Source of the DNA: Actinomadura luteofluorescens
GTDB taxonomy: Bacteria; Actinomycetota; Actinomycetes; Streptosporangiales; Streptosporangiaceae
Reading direction: 5' to 3'
DNA length: 64,000 nt
Assembly (NCBI RefSeq): GCF_013409365.1
Contig: NZ_JACCBA010000001.1
Span: 372,001 to 436,000, forward strand
Below the pieces are notes generated by a model. That model made no database searches. It saw nothing but the letters and a program-made list of their open reading frames with translations, and was not told where the DNA came from. The position numbers and the translations under genes are program-made. This document shows positions 26,398 through 35,546 of the stretch, piece after piece; position 1 is the first letter of the stretch; each line of letters opens with the position of its first letter.

Positions 26398-27141
26398 TCA
26401 GCGGCCGGGGAACTCGATCTCGGCGGCCTCACCGGCGCCGAGCAGGAAGTAGCCGAGGAACGTCACACCGTCCGCCTCGGCGTCGAAGCGTGCGACGCGG
26501 GCGCCCTCGGGCTCGTGGAACACGTCGCCGGGGCCGAGGACGACCGCCGGTTCGCCCTCGATCTGGTAGACGGCCGACCCGGTCTCGATGCTGCCGAAGA
26601 CCGGTCCGTTGTGCACGTGCAGCCCGGCCGCCTGGCGGGGCGCGATGGCGATGCGGCGGACCTCGACCCGGTGCGTGCCGCGGGGTGGCGACAGCGGCTG
26701 GTCGAGCAGCACCGTGCGGGTGATCGGCGGGACGTCCTCCGGTCGGCCCCCGTGGTACTCCTCGTCGCCGACCGGCCCCCCGGCCTCGGCGGAAGTCCCG
26801 TCGTCCGGCACCGGCTCGATGGCCAGATGCGTCATGGGACGGTCGGGAGTGGCGCCGTGCCAGTGCCATTCACCGGGCGCGATGTGCACGGTGTCTCCGG
26901 CGCGGATGGTCTCGACCGGCCCGCCGCGACGCTGGACGCGCCCGGTGCCTTCGGTGACGACCAGCACCTGCCCGAGCGGATGCCGGTGCCACACGGTGCG
27001 GCTTCCAGGCGCGAAGCGGACGCTGTCGACCTGTGCGCCCGCCCCTCCCCCGGCTTCGGCCACCGGCGCGATCCAGGCGTCACCGGTGAACCACGCGGAC
27101 GGGGCGGCGGCGCCACCGAGGGGTCCGTGGGATATCTGCAT
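26398..27141 (-). CDS. Bicupin protein
   Basis: A 247-residue protein with two cupin barrels. The N-terminal one (about residues 30-115) has RTVWHRHPLGQVLVVTEGTG and GDTVHIAPGEWHWHGA, a complete HxH...E...H metal site. The C-terminal one (about 150-235) has GLHVHNGPVFGSIETGS and GPGDVFHEPEGA, a weaker site. Two-domain cupins act as dioxygenases or isomerases on small ligands. ATG 27141 follows GGAGAAACGGC. It lies 16 bp downstream of the TetR gene and probably forms its operon partner. Confidence 0.82.
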   Translation of the reverse strand: MQISHGPLGGAAAPSAWFTGDAWIAPVAEAGGGAGAQVDSVRFAPGSRTVWHRHPLGQVLVVTEGTGRVQRRGGPVETIRAGDTVHIAPGEWHWHGATPDRPMTHLAIEPVPDDGTSAEAGGPVGDEEYHGGRPEDVPPITRTVLLDQPLSPPRGTHRVEVRRIAIAPRQAAGLHVHNGPVFGSIETGSAVYQIEGEPAVVLGPGDVFHEPEGARVARFDAEADGVTFLGYFLLGAGEAAEIEFPGR

Positions 27142-27157
27142 GCCGTTTCTCCGATGG

Positions 27158-27724
27158 TCAGCTGACGGTGCGCGCGTTCAGCAGCGCGAGGATTCCTGCG
27201 ATCGCCTGGTCGAAGGGTTCCGGGGCGCCGGCCGCGCGAGCGAGGACGTAACCGCCCTGAAGCGTGGCGACGATCGCGGCCGCGGTGGAGGCGGGGTCCA
27301 CCGAAGGCTCCAGCTCTCCGCGCTCCACCCCCTCTTGGACCACCGCCGCGAGCCGGGCGCGCAGCCAGGCGAAGGTCTCTTCGACGGGCTCGCGCAGCGC
27401 GGGCGTGCCGATGACGTCGGGGTCCTGCGTGAGCCTTCCGACGGGGCAGCCCCGCAGGACGTCCCGCTCCCTGCGCAGGTAGGCGGCGATGCGTTCGACG
27501 GCCGCCCCCGGCCCGGACAACTGCGCGTCGACGGCGGCGCGCATCTCCTCGGCGGTGCGGTCGATGGCGGCGCGGGCGAGTTCCTCCTTGCCCGCGAAAT
27601 GGTGGTACATGCTGCCCTGGCCGGCCTCGGCCCGCTGCTGGATCGTCTTGGGGCTGGTCCCCACGTACCCGCGCTCCCAGAGAAGCTCCCGCGCACTCTC
27701 CACCAGCCGTTCCCGCGCACTCAT
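27158..27724 (-). CDS. TetR family transcriptional regulator
   Basis: A 188-residue repressor from ATG 27724. The N-terminal HTH reads RERLVESARELLWERGYVGTSPKTIQQRAEAGQGSMYHHFAGKEELARAA. The C-terminal ligand domain has GCPVGRL, the pocket signature of the TetR_C LmrA/YxaF-type group. It is followed by the bicupin gene and is likely to repress both through the dyad at 27739-27750 just upstream of its start. Confidence 0.88.
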   Translation of the reverse strand: MSARERLVESARELLWERGYVGTSPKTIQQRAEAGQGSMYHHFAGKEELARAAIDRTAEEMRAAVDAQLSGPGAAVERIAAYLRRERDVLRGCPVGRLTQDPDVIGTPALREPVEETFAWLRARLAAVVQEGVERGELEPSVDPASTAAAIVATLQGGYVLARAAGAPEPFDQAIAGILALLNARTVS

Positions 27725-27738
27725 GCCACGAGTGTACA

Positions 27739-27750
27739 TACCAATAGGTA
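27739..27750. promoter_or_regulatory. Candidate TetR autoregulatory operator
   Basis: TACC-AATA-GGTA, extended by GTAC on the right and TGTACA on the left, lies 15 bp before the tetR ATG. It is an AT-rich dyad in GC-rich surroundings and the likely binding site of the adjacent TetR. Confidence 0.5.
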
Positions 27751-27805
27751 CAGACCCGGTGTTCCGCGCGGGCGGCCAGGCGTCGCCGACGTCCAGGAGG
27801 GCCCC

Positions 27806-28048
27806 TCAGTCCGCCCCGACCGCCTTGCGCGTGGATCGGCCGGAGACGATGTCGTCGGCCAGCGGCATCACCACGGCGGCGATCTCGGCGATGGTCGCCT
27901 CCGGCACGCCGGCGGCGGCGAGCGAGGCCGTCAGGTGCCCGGCGACCCGATCGAAGTGGAAGCGCTCGATCCCGGGGCCGAGGTGGACGTCCTTCATCGC
28001 GCCGCCCCGGTAGACGGCCGGTCCGCCGATCGACTCGTAGATGCTCAT
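27806..28048 (-). pseudogene. Group I truncated hemoglobin with internal deletion
   Basis: The start MSIYESIGGPA (ATG 28048) and the end (YRGGAMKDVHLGPGIERFHFDRVAGHL to VMPLADDIVSG) both match group I truncated hemoglobins. The product is only 80 residues instead of about 120. The missing part is helix B through E, with the distal Tyr. The proximal-His segment KDVH is kept. Both ends of the gap are at GGP, which in intact relatives occurs twice (IGGP and LGGP), so recombination between short repeats may have removed the middle. The frame is intact, but heme or O2 binding is very unlikely. An operator-like palindrome lies just upstream. Confidence 0.6.
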
Positions 28049-28065
28049 GGCGCCGGCCCCGGACA

Positions 28066-28088
28066 TTTATTGGCGATTCGCCAATAAA
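28066..28088. promoter_or_regulatory. 23-bp inverted repeat shared with lcp promoter
   Basis: TTTATTGGCG-ATT-CGCCAATAAA is a perfect palindrome between the divergent globin remnant and the MFS gene. Its core TATTGGC-N5-GCCAATA (28068-28086) is identical in arms and spacing to the site over the lcp -35 element (4789-4807). No other copy was seen in the window. Confidence 0.65.
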
Positions 28089-28183
28089 CTTGCGGACCAT
28101 GACGTCGTGAACCCGCCAGACCTGGGCCGGCGCCCCCTGTTGAGTGGGCGGACGCGACCACTCCCCTCACAGGACGGAACCCG

Positions 28184-29434
28184 ATGCCAACCGTGACCGC
28201 TTCGGCCGACGGCCCTCCCACCTCGGCCCGGCCGGGCCCGCACCACTGGCCGGCGGTGCTCTCGGTGATGATGGGGATCTTCGTGATCGTCACCACCGAG
28301 ATCCTCCCGATCGGGCTGCTGACGTCCATCGGCTCCGGCTTCACCGTCTCCGACGGGACGGCCGGGCTGATGATGACCATGCCCGGCTACCTGGCGGCGG
28401 CCGCCGCGCCCGCGGTCACCGTCGCGACGGCGCGGATCGACCGGCGGCTCATGCTGTGCGCCTGCATGTTCCTGCTGGCGGCGGCGAACTTCATCGCCGC
28501 GGCCGCCCCGGCGTACTGGGCGGTGCTCGTCTCACGCGTCCTCGTCGGAGTGGTCATCGGCGGCTTCTGGTCGATCGGCGCGGGCCTCGCCGGCCGGCTC
28601 GTCCCCGCACGGTCGGCGCGCCGGGCGACGGCGGTCGTCTTCTCGGCCGTCCCGCTGGGATCGGTCCTCGGCGTGCCGCTGGGGACGCTGATCGGCGACC
28701 TCGCGGGCTGGCGGACCAGCTTCGCGGTCATGGGCCTGCTGTCCGTGGCGGTGCTCATCGCGCTCGCCGTGCTCGTCCCCCCGCTGCCCGCGGAGGGGAC
28801 CGCCCGCCTCACAGCGCTGCGCGGCATGATGCGGAGCCGCGGCACCCGGCACGCGCTCCTGGTGACCGTCCTGGTCGTCCTCGCGCACTTCGGCGCCTAC
28901 ACCTACGTCACGCCCTTCCTGGAACGGGTGACGCATGTGCCCCCAGGGCTGATCACGGTGTTCCTGCTGACCTACGGTGCCGCGGGCATCCTGGGGAACT
29001 TCCTGGCAGGCACGGCTCTGGCCCGCCATCCGCACGCCACCTTCGGCGCGGCCGGAGGTCTGATCGCCTTCGCCACCCTGGCGCTCCCTCTTCTGGGGCG
29101 ATGGGACGTGGGCGCCATCGCACTGCTCGTTCTGTGGGGCGTCGGCTACGGCGCCGTCCCGGTCTGTTCGCAGGCCTGGTTCGCCAGAGCGGCCCCGCAC
29201 GCCCCGGAGGCGGCGTCCGTGCTGTTCACGGCCTCGTTCCAGGCGACGCTGTCGACCGGCGCCCTGGTCGGCGGAGCCGTCATGGACCGCACCTCCCCAT
29301 CGACGATCATGACGCTGGGCGGAGCCACCGCGGTCGTCATGGTGGTGGCCGTGGTCAGCGGGCGGCCTCGCCGGTCAGCCAGCGCCGCAGGGCCGGGAGG
29401 GGGACGTCGGCCCGGACGACCTCCAGCGCGGTGA
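28184..29434 (+). CDS. MFS efflux transporter (AraJ/Cmx-like)
   Basis: A 416-residue, 12-TM major facilitator. VLVGVVIGGFWSIGAGLAGRLVP carries the TM4-5 drug:H+ antiporter pattern, and GSVLGVPLGTLIGDLAGWRTSFAVMG is the motif C region of 12-TM exporters such as AraJ, PbuE and Cmx. ATG 28184 follows AGGACGGAA. The last 26 residues (after VVAVVSG) are Arg/Gly/Pro-rich. They are read from the antisense of a slipin remnant, so the natural C-terminus has probably been replaced at a deletion junction near 29355. The helices are complete and the protein may work. Confidence 0.83.
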   Translation: MPTVTASADGPPTSARPGPHHWPAVLSVMMGIFVIVTTEILPIGLLTSIGSGFTVSDGTAGLMMTMPGYLAAAAAPAVTVATARIDRRLMLCACMFLLAAANFIAAAAPAYWAVLVSRVLVGVVIGGFWSIGAGLAGRLVPARSARRATAVVFSAVPLGSVLGVPLGTLIGDLAGWRTSFAVMGLLSVAVLIALAVLVPPLPAEGTARLTALRGMMRSRGTRHALLVTVLVVLAHFGAYTYVTPFLERVTHVPPGLITVFLLTYGAAGILGNFLAGTALARHPHATFGAAGGLIAFATLALPLLGRWDVGAIALLVLWGVGYGAVPVCSQAWFARAAPHAPEAASVLFTASFQATLSTGALVGGAVMDRTSPSTIMTLGGATAVVMVVAVVSGRPRRSASAAGPGGGRRPGRPPAR

Positions 29435-29714
29435 CCTTCAGGCCCACTCGGCGACGGCGGCGTCCAGGTCGGCGGCCAGGGTTTTCGTCCGGCCCGGGAG
29501 CAGGTCGCCCAGCTCGTTCAGGTGCCGCTCCGCCACGTGGCGGCGCAGGCGGCCCTCCGCGAGGACGCTGATCGCCGCCGCCTCCGGCGCCGGCCGCAGC
29601 GCGTGGCGGGCGGGATCGGACACCGAGATCAGGGCCACGGCCCTCAACCATGAGTCCTCCCCTGCCGGCCGGCACGCGGGCCGGCACCTCGACGGCGACC
29701 TGTTCCTCCACCAT
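29355..29714 (-). pseudogene. Slipin/SPFH (stomatin-like) gene remnant
   Basis: Pieces of one SPFH protein lie in successive frames on the minus strand. MVEEQVAVEVPARVPAGRGGLMVEG (29714 down to about 29640) shifts to RAVALISVSDPARHAL...AEGRLRRHVAERHLNELGDLLPGR...AAVAEW (about 29640-29440), then to GLKVTALEVVRADVPLPALRRWLTGEAAR (29438-29355). This is the order and spacing of slipin membrane-scaffold proteins. AEW and GLKVTALEVV would join if one G were added near 29441. The N-terminal TM part and the true end are missing. At least two frameshifts; not functional as read. Its last 80 bp overlap the MFS 3' end on the other strand. Confidence 0.6.
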
Positions 29715-29790
29715 GACCGCTGCGCGGCCGCCTGGCCATCCGGTACGACCACCAATTCGGCGGGGCCCCGCCCTGTAGTGGCGGCGCCGG

Positions 29791-32502
29791 TCAGTCCCGC
29801 CGGGGGCGCTCCGGTGGGGGCGGGCGGTCCTTGCCGTGGCCGATGCGGTCGCGCCAGGCGGCGACCCGGTCGATGATCAGCGGGTCGGCGAGGTCGGACT
29901 CCGGGACGTCCCCCGCCGCGGCCGCGGGCGCCGCCGCGGACGGCCGCGGCGGGCGGGTCGGCATGGTGAGGACCATGGTCAGGCCGCCGCCCGGCGTCTC
30001 CTCGGCGGTGAGATCGCCGTCCATGGCCTCGGCCAGGCCGCGGGCGAGGGCCAGGTCGACGCCGGCCTCGTCGTCCCGGCCGCCGAGGCGCTGGAGCGGC
30101 GGGAAGAGTCGGTCGCGGGCGGCGGGCCGGATGCCGGGCCCGCGGTCGATGACGCGGATCTCCAGGCGGTCGCCGAGAGCGCTGGCGGTGACGAGGACGG
30201 GAGCGCCCGGCGGGTTGAAGCGGACGGCGTTGGCGATGACGTTGGCCAGGACGCGTCTCAGCAGGGCGGGGTCGGCGACCATCGCGGGCAGGCCCTCGGG
30301 GATGCGGAGCTCGACGGCCTCCCGGTCGTTCTCGCCGACGGCGCGGGGGACGGCGTCCTCGGCCGCGACCCGGCGCGGGGACATGCCGAGCGAGCCCGAC
30401 TGCAGGCGGCTCATGTCCAGCAGGTCGGCCACCAGGTGGTCGAGCCGGGCCAGGGAGTCGGCGGCCGTGGCGGCCAGCGCGTCGTGGCGCTCGCCGGTCC
30501 GGGCCGCGCCGGGGCCGCGCAGGCTCTCGACGGCGGCCCTGGCGGAGGCGAGCGGGGCGCGCAGGTCGCGGCTGACGGTGGTGAGAAGCGCGGTGCGCAT
30601 CTCCTCGGCGGCCTCCAGCGGCCGGACCTGGCGCGCCGTCTCGGCGAGCCGCCGGTGGTGCAGCGCGACGGCGGCCTGGGCGGCGAACGCCTCCAGGACG
30701 CGGCGGTCCGAGGCGGGCAGGGTCCGTCCCCGCAGGACGAGGGACAGCGCGCCGTCCTCGACGAGGATGCCGGACTCCCCCGCGTCCGGGCTGGTGCAGG
30801 GCTCGCCGCCGGTGCTGGCGACGACGTCCCAGCAGTCCGGGTCGCGGAGGCTGTCGGGGGTCACCGGTGCGTCGGGGTCGCGCTCCAGCAGCGTGACGGT
30901 GGTGAGCGCGTAGGTCTCGCGGAGCCGTTCGAGGATGCCGCCGAGCGCGTCGTAGGGACGCCCTCGCGCGGTCACCGCGCCGTGCTCGCCGCGCAGGATG
31001 TCGCCCGCGAGGGTGGACAGCACCTCCGCGTCGGCGCGGGCCCCGGCCGCCTCTCTGCCGCGGCGGGCGGTGACGTCCACGATCGTGCTGACCGTCACGC
31101 CGACCACCACGAAGACGGCGAGCTGGAGCAGCCCCTCGGGCCGGGCGACGGTGAACTCCCCGGTCGGCGGGGTGAAGAAGTAGTTCAGCAGCAGGGAACC
31201 GCCGATCGCGGCGAACAGCGCGGGATACAGCCCGCCCAGCAGCGCCACCCCGACCACCGCGGCCTGGAAGAGCAGGATGTCGCTGGCCAGCGGCACCTGC
31301 CGGCGCATCTGCACCAGCAGGACGGTCAGCAGCGGCAGCCCGGCCGCGGCGAGCGCGAACCCGGCGCCGCGGCGGACGGCCGGGAGCCCCGCCGCCCGCA
31401 GCGCCCTCCAGCGGCGCCCCTGCCCGATCTCCTCGTGCGTGACGAGGTGCACGTCGATGGTGCCGGACCGCGCCGTCGTCAGGACGCCGACGCCCGGCGA
31501 GAACAGCTGCGCGATCTTTCCGCGCCGGGACGCGCCGAGGACGAGCTGCGTGGCGTTGACGCCCCTGGCGAAGTCCAGCAGCGCGTCCGGCACGTTCGCG
31601 CCGACGACCTGGTGGTAGCTGCCGCCGAGGCTCTCCACCAGGGCGCGCTGCCGGGTCAGGTTCGCCGGGCTCACGCCGGCCAGCCCGTCGCTGCGGGCGA
31701 CGTGGACGGCCAGCAGGTCGGCGCCCTTGGTGCGGTCGGCGATACGGGCGGCGCGGCGGACCAGGGTGTCGCCCTCCGGTCCGCCTGTGAGCGCGACGAC
31801 GACGCGTTCGCGCGCCTCCCACGTCCCGGCGATGCCGTGGTCGGCGCGGTAGCGGTCGAGCTGGTCGTCGACCTTGTCGGCCAGCCACAGCAGCGCCAGC
31901 TCGCGCAGGGCGATGAGGTTGCCGGCCCGGAAGTAGTTGCCGAGCGCGGCGTCGATCCTCTCGGGCGGGTAGATGTTGCCGTGGGCCATCCTGCGGCGCA
32001 GCGCCTCGGGCGTCATGTCGACGAGTTCGACCTGGTCGGCGCGGCGGACGACCTCGTCCGGGACGGTCTCGCGCTGCGGCACGCCGGTGATCTGCTCGAC
32101 GACGTCGTTCACCGACTCCAGGTGCTGGATGTTGACGTTGGTGACGACGTCGATGCCGGCGTCCAGGATCCGCTCGATGTCCTGCCAGCGCTTGGCGTGG
32201 CGGGATCCGGGCACGTTGGTGTGGGCCAGCTCGTCGATGAGCGCGACCTGCGGGCGCCGGGCGATGACGGCGTCGGTGTCCATCTCGGTGAAGTCGGCGC
32301 CGCGGTAGGAGACGGTCGCGCGCGGGACGATCTCCAGCCCCTCCAGCAGCGCGGCGGTGCGGGGCCGGCCGTGGGTCTCCACGAAGCCGGCCACCACGTC
32401 GGTTCCGCGCCCGGCGCGGCGGCCGCCTTCGGCGAGCATCGCGTAGGTCTTGCCCACGCCGGGCGCCGAGCCCAGGTAGACGCGCAGCCTGCCACGCCCC
32501 AT
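29791..32502 (-). CDS. kdpD: KdpD homologue lacking the phospho-acceptor His (pseudokinase)
   Basis: A 903-residue sensor from ATG 32502 (SD GGAGGT), 20 bp after kdpC. Order: KdpD N-domain with Walker A GSAPGVGKTYAML (residues 13-25), USP-like domain (about 235-350), four TMs (about 380-480), GAF (about 510-640), dimerisation helix, ATPase. The H-box, HDLRTPL in both other KdpDs here, reads SRDLRAPL: residue 645 is Arg (CGC at 30568-30570), one transition from His. The G2 box is also worn (GVDLALARGL instead of GVGLGLALSRG). N-box (NVIANAVRFNP) and DRGPGI remain. It cannot autophosphorylate normally; it may only sense, or act as a phosphatase or dimer partner. Confidence 0.9.
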   Translation of the reverse strand: MGRGRLRVYLGSAPGVGKTYAMLAEGGRRAGRGTDVVAGFVETHGRPRTAALLEGLEIVPRATVSYRGADFTEMDTDAVIARRPQVALIDELAHTNVPGSRHAKRWQDIERILDAGIDVVTNVNIQHLESVNDVVEQITGVPQRETVPDEVVRRADQVELVDMTPEALRRRMAHGNIYPPERIDAALGNYFRAGNLIALRELALLWLADKVDDQLDRYRADHGIAGTWEARERVVVALTGGPEGDTLVRRAARIADRTKGADLLAVHVARSDGLAGVSPANLTRQRALVESLGGSYHQVVGANVPDALLDFARGVNATQLVLGASRRGKIAQLFSPGVGVLTTARSGTIDVHLVTHEEIGQGRRWRALRAAGLPAVRRGAGFALAAAGLPLLTVLLVQMRRQVPLASDILLFQAAVVGVALLGGLYPALFAAIGGSLLLNYFFTPPTGEFTVARPEGLLQLAVFVVVGVTVSTIVDVTARRGREAAGARADAEVLSTLAGDILRGEHGAVTARGRPYDALGGILERLRETYALTTVTLLERDPDAPVTPDSLRDPDCWDVVASTGGEPCTSPDAGESGILVEDGALSLVLRGRTLPASDRRVLEAFAAQAAVALHHRRLAETARQVRPLEAAEEMRTALLTTVSRDLRAPLASARAAVESLRGPGAARTGERHDALAATAADSLARLDHLVADLLDMSRLQSGSLGMSPRRVAAEDAVPRAVGENDREAVELRIPEGLPAMVADPALLRRVLANVIANAVRFNPPGAPVLVTASALGDRLEIRVIDRGPGIRPAARDRLFPPLQRLGGRDDEAGVDLALARGLAEAMDGDLTAEETPGGGLTMVLTMPTRPPRPSAAAPAAAAGDVPESDLADPLIIDRVAAWRDRIGHGKDRPPPPERPRRD

Positions 32503-32521
32503 CGCACCTCCAGTCACCGGG

Positions 32522-33430
32522 TCAGCCGCGGACCGGGTACCTCCGGTCCAGGGCGATGTTCACCTTCAGGACGTTGACCCGCGGCTCGCCCATGAAGCCG
32601 AGGTCGCGGCCGTCGGTGCCGTCCTCGACCAGTCGCCTCACCTGGCCGGGGGCGACGCCGCGGGCCCTGGCGACCCGGCCGGTCTGGAGGGCGGCGTAGG
32701 CGGGCGAGATGTGCGGGTCCAGGCCGCTGCCGCCGGCGGTGACCGCGTCGGCCGGGACGACAGGATCGGCGGGAGCGCCGCCCCTGACGGGGACCACCAG
32801 GCCGGCGGAGTAGTCCTCACCGGGCCGGGCCAGGCGCACGGGAACGCCCTTGTAGGTGGCGATGAACGGTGCCTGCACCACGCCCTGCTCCTCGTTCAGG
32901 CTGACCACCCCGGTGGGGTGCGGGACCGTGCCGTCGGCGGCGCGGCGCCCGAACACCGCCAGCACCGCTCCGACCCCGCCCGGGGTGCAGAACGGGCGCG
33001 CCCCGCTGACGCCTTCGAGGTCGCCGACGGCCTTGCTGCGCGAGCAGACCCGGGTGAGCAGGCTCTGCCCGCCGCTCTCCCCCGCCGTGGCCGCCTTCGG
33101 GCCGGGCAGGGTGTCCACGATGTCCTCCGGACCCAGGTTACTCGCGGCCGTCGAGGTCGGGTCGTAGCCGTTCCCGGCCTCGGAGGGACGGCTCTGGAAG
33201 TACTGCCTCAGCGGGGCGCCGTTCTTGCCGGTGAACGACTGGCCGATCAGTGCGCTGCCGACCGTCCGGCCGTGCAGGGAGACGGTCGAGCCGTCGGCGC
33301 GGCTTCTGAGGCCGGGCACCTGCGCGACCGCGAACACGGCGAGCGGGTAGGCGACGCCGCACACGACCGTCAGCACGAGGAGGGCGCGCAGCGCGGCCAG
33401 GTGCTGACGGACCCAGGTCGGATATGACAT
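32522..33430 (-). CDS. kdpC: K+-transporting ATPase subunit KdpC
   Basis: A 302-residue KdpC, the single-TM subunit that holds the KdpFABC complex together and raises ATP affinity. TM at about residues 14-36 ([22 protein letters not shown]). Conserved [36 protein letters not shown] and [19 protein letters not shown] are present. It is about 100 residues longer than E. coli KdpC because of a middle insert (about residues 130-200), a form seen in actinomycetes. It ends 20 bp before kdpD and starts 1 bp after kdpB. Confidence 0.95.
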   Translation of the reverse strand: MSYPTWVRQHLAALRALLVLTVVCGVAYPLAVFAVAQVPGLRSRADGSTVSLHGRTVGSALIGQSFTGKNGAPLRQYFQSRPSEAGNGYDPTSTAASNLGPEDIVDTLPGPKAATAGESGGQSLLTRVCSRSKAVGDLEGVSGARPFCTPGGVGAVLAVFGRRAADGTVPHPTGVVSLNEEQGVVQAPFIATYKGVPVRLARPGEDYSAGLVVPVRGGAPADPVVPADAVTAGGSGLDPHISPAYAALQTGRVARARGVAPGQVRRLVEDGTDGRDLGFMGEPRVNVLKVNIALDRRYPVRG

Positions 33431-33431
33431 G

Positions 33432-35546
33432 TCACGACATCCCTGGAAGTAGACGGATGACGAGGTCGATGAGCTTGATGCCGGCGAACGGCGCGGCGAT
33501 GCCGCCGAGGCCGTAGACGCCGAGGTTGCGCGACAGCAGCCGGGAGGCGCTGCTCGGCCGGTACCGGACTCCGCGCAGCGCCAGCGGGATCAGCGCGACG
33601 ATGACCAGCGCGTTGAACACCACGGCCGACAGGATCGCCGACTGCGGGCTGGGCAGCCGCATGACGTTGAGCGCCTCCAGCCCCGGGTACAGGCCGGCGA
33701 ACATCGCGGGGATGATCGCGAAGTACTTGGCGATGTCGTTGGCGATGGAGAAGGTCGTCAGCGCGCCGCGCGTGATCAGCAGTTGCTTGCCGATCTTCAC
33801 TATCTCGATCAGCTTCGTGGGGTCGGAGTCCAGATCGACCATGTTCCCCGCCTCCTTGGCGGCGGAGGTACCGGTGTTCATCGCCACCCCGACATCGGCC
33901 TGAGCCAGCGCCGGAGCGTCGTTGGTGCCGTCCCCGGTCATGGCCACCAGCCGGCCGCCCTCCTGCTCCTTCTTGATCAGGGCCAGCTTGTCCTCGGGCC
34001 TGGCCTCGGCCAGGAACCCGTCCACACCCGCCTCATCGGCGATCGCCTTGGCGGTCAGCGGATTGTCACCGGTGATCATCACGGTGCGGATGCCCATCCG
34101 GCGCATCTCCTCGAACCGCTCCCGCATACCCTGCTTGACCACGTCCTTGAGGTGGATGACGCCCAAGACCTTCGCCGTGCCGTGCGCGACCTCGCCCACC
34201 ACGAGCGGCGTCCCGCCGGACGCGGAGATGCCGTCCACGATCTGACCGAGCGCCGGCGGCACCGCACCACCCTGCCGCCGCACCCACTCGGCGACCGCTC
34301 CGGCCGCGCCCTTGCGCAGCATCCGATCCGGCCCGCCGTTCCCGTGCTCGCCCAGGTCGACGCCGCTCATCCGGGTCTGTGCCGAGAACGGCACCCACCT
34401 CGCCTGCGACAACTCCCCCGGCGAGCGTTCCCGCAGGCCGTAGCGCCGCTTGGCGAGGACGACCACCGAACGGCCCTCGGGGGTCTGGTCGGCGAGGCTG
34501 GACAGCTGCGCCGCGTCGGCCAGTTCGTCCTCACCTACGCCCTGGACTGGCAGGAACGCCGCCGCCTCCCGGTTCCCGAGGGTGATGGTGCCGGTCTTGT
34601 CCAGCAGAAGGGTGTTGACGTCGCCCGCGGCCTCGACCGCGCGCCCCGACATCGCCAGCACGTTGCGCTGCACGAGACGATCCATCCCGGCGATGCCGAT
34701 CGCCGACAGCAGTGCCCCGATCGTCGTCGGGATCAGGCACACCAGCAGCGACACCAGCACGATCGCGGTGACCCCGTCCGCGTCCAGGGCGAGGGTGTCG
34801 CCGACCCCGGGGTTGATGGCCTTGGAGAAGATCGCCAGGGGTTGCAGGCTCGCCACCGCCAGCAGGAAGATGATCGTCAGTGCGGCCAGCAGGATGTGCA
34901 GCGCGATCTCGTTCGGCGTCTTCTGCCGGCTCGACCCCTCCACCAGCGCGATCATCCGGTCGATGAACGACTCCCCCGGCCGCTGGGTGATCTTCACGAC
35001 CACGCGGTCCGACAGCACCTTCGTCCCGCCCGTCACCGCCGAGCGGTCCCCGCCCGACTCCCGGATCACCGGGGCCGACTCCCCCGTGATCGCCGACTCG
35101 TCCACGCTCGCGATGCCCTCGACCACGTCCCCGTCGCCGGGGATCACGTCCCCGGCCTCGACGACGACGTGGTCGCCCTCACGGAGCCGCGAGGCGGCGA
35201 CCGCCTCCTCGCGGACCCGCTCCTGCCCGGCCGTCCAGTCGAGCAGGCGGCGGGCCACGGCGTCGGTCTTCGCCCTGCGCAGCGAGTCGGCCTGCGCCTT
35301 GCCGCGGCCCTCGGCGACCGCCTCCGCGAGGTTGGCGAAGAGCACGGTCAGCCAGAGCCACACCGCGATCAGCCAGGCGAAGGCGGACGGGCGCAGGGCG
35401 GCCAGGACCGTCGTCCACACCGCGCCGACCTCGACGATCAGCATCACGGGGTTGCGCCACAGCGTGCGCGGGTCGAGCTTGGCCAGCGCGTCCGGGAGGG
35501 ACCTCAGCAGCTGCGCCGGATCGAGCAGGGGGCCCCGCGCGGTCAT
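33432..35546 (-). CDS. kdpB: K+-transporting P-type ATPase subunit KdpB
   Basis: A 704-residue P-type ATPase that drives K+ import by KdpA. The phosphorylation motif is [13 protein letters not shown]; the TGES loop reads ITGESAPV; the hinge [24 protein letters not shown] is intact, as is the TM motif [23 protein letters not shown]. Length is normal. ATG 35546 overlaps the kdpA stop by 4 bp (ATGA), so translation is coupled. A second, nearly identical kdpB enters the window at 63073. Confidence 0.97.
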   Translation of the reverse strand: MTARGPLLDPAQLLRSLPDALAKLDPRTLWRNPVMLIVEVGAVWTTVLAALRPSAFAWLIAVWLWLTVLFANLAEAVAEGRGKAQADSLRRAKTDAVARRLLDWTAGQERVREEAVAASRLREGDHVVVEAGDVIPGDGDVVEGIASVDESAITGESAPVIRESGGDRSAVTGGTKVLSDRVVVKITQRPGESFIDRMIALVEGSSRQKTPNEIALHILLAALTIIFLLAVASLQPLAIFSKAINPGVGDTLALDADGVTAIVLVSLLVCLIPTTIGALLSAIGIAGMDRLVQRNVLAMSGRAVEAAGDVNTLLLDKTGTITLGNREAAAFLPVQGVGEDELADAAQLSSLADQTPEGRSVVVLAKRRYGLRERSPGELSQARWVPFSAQTRMSGVDLGEHGNGGPDRMLRKGAAGAVAEWVRRQGGAVPPALGQIVDGISASGGTPLVVGEVAHGTAKVLGVIHLKDVVKQGMRERFEEMRRMGIRTVMITGDNPLTAKAIADEAGVDGFLAEARPEDKLALIKKEQEGGRLVAMTGDGTNDAPALAQADVGVAMNTGTSAAKEAGNMVDLDSDPTKLIEIVKIGKQLLITRGALTTFSIANDIAKYFAIIPAMFAGLYPGLEALNVMRLPSPQSAILSAVVFNALVIVALIPLALRGVRYRPSSASRLLSRNLGVYGLGGIAAPFAGIKLIDLVIRLLPGMS

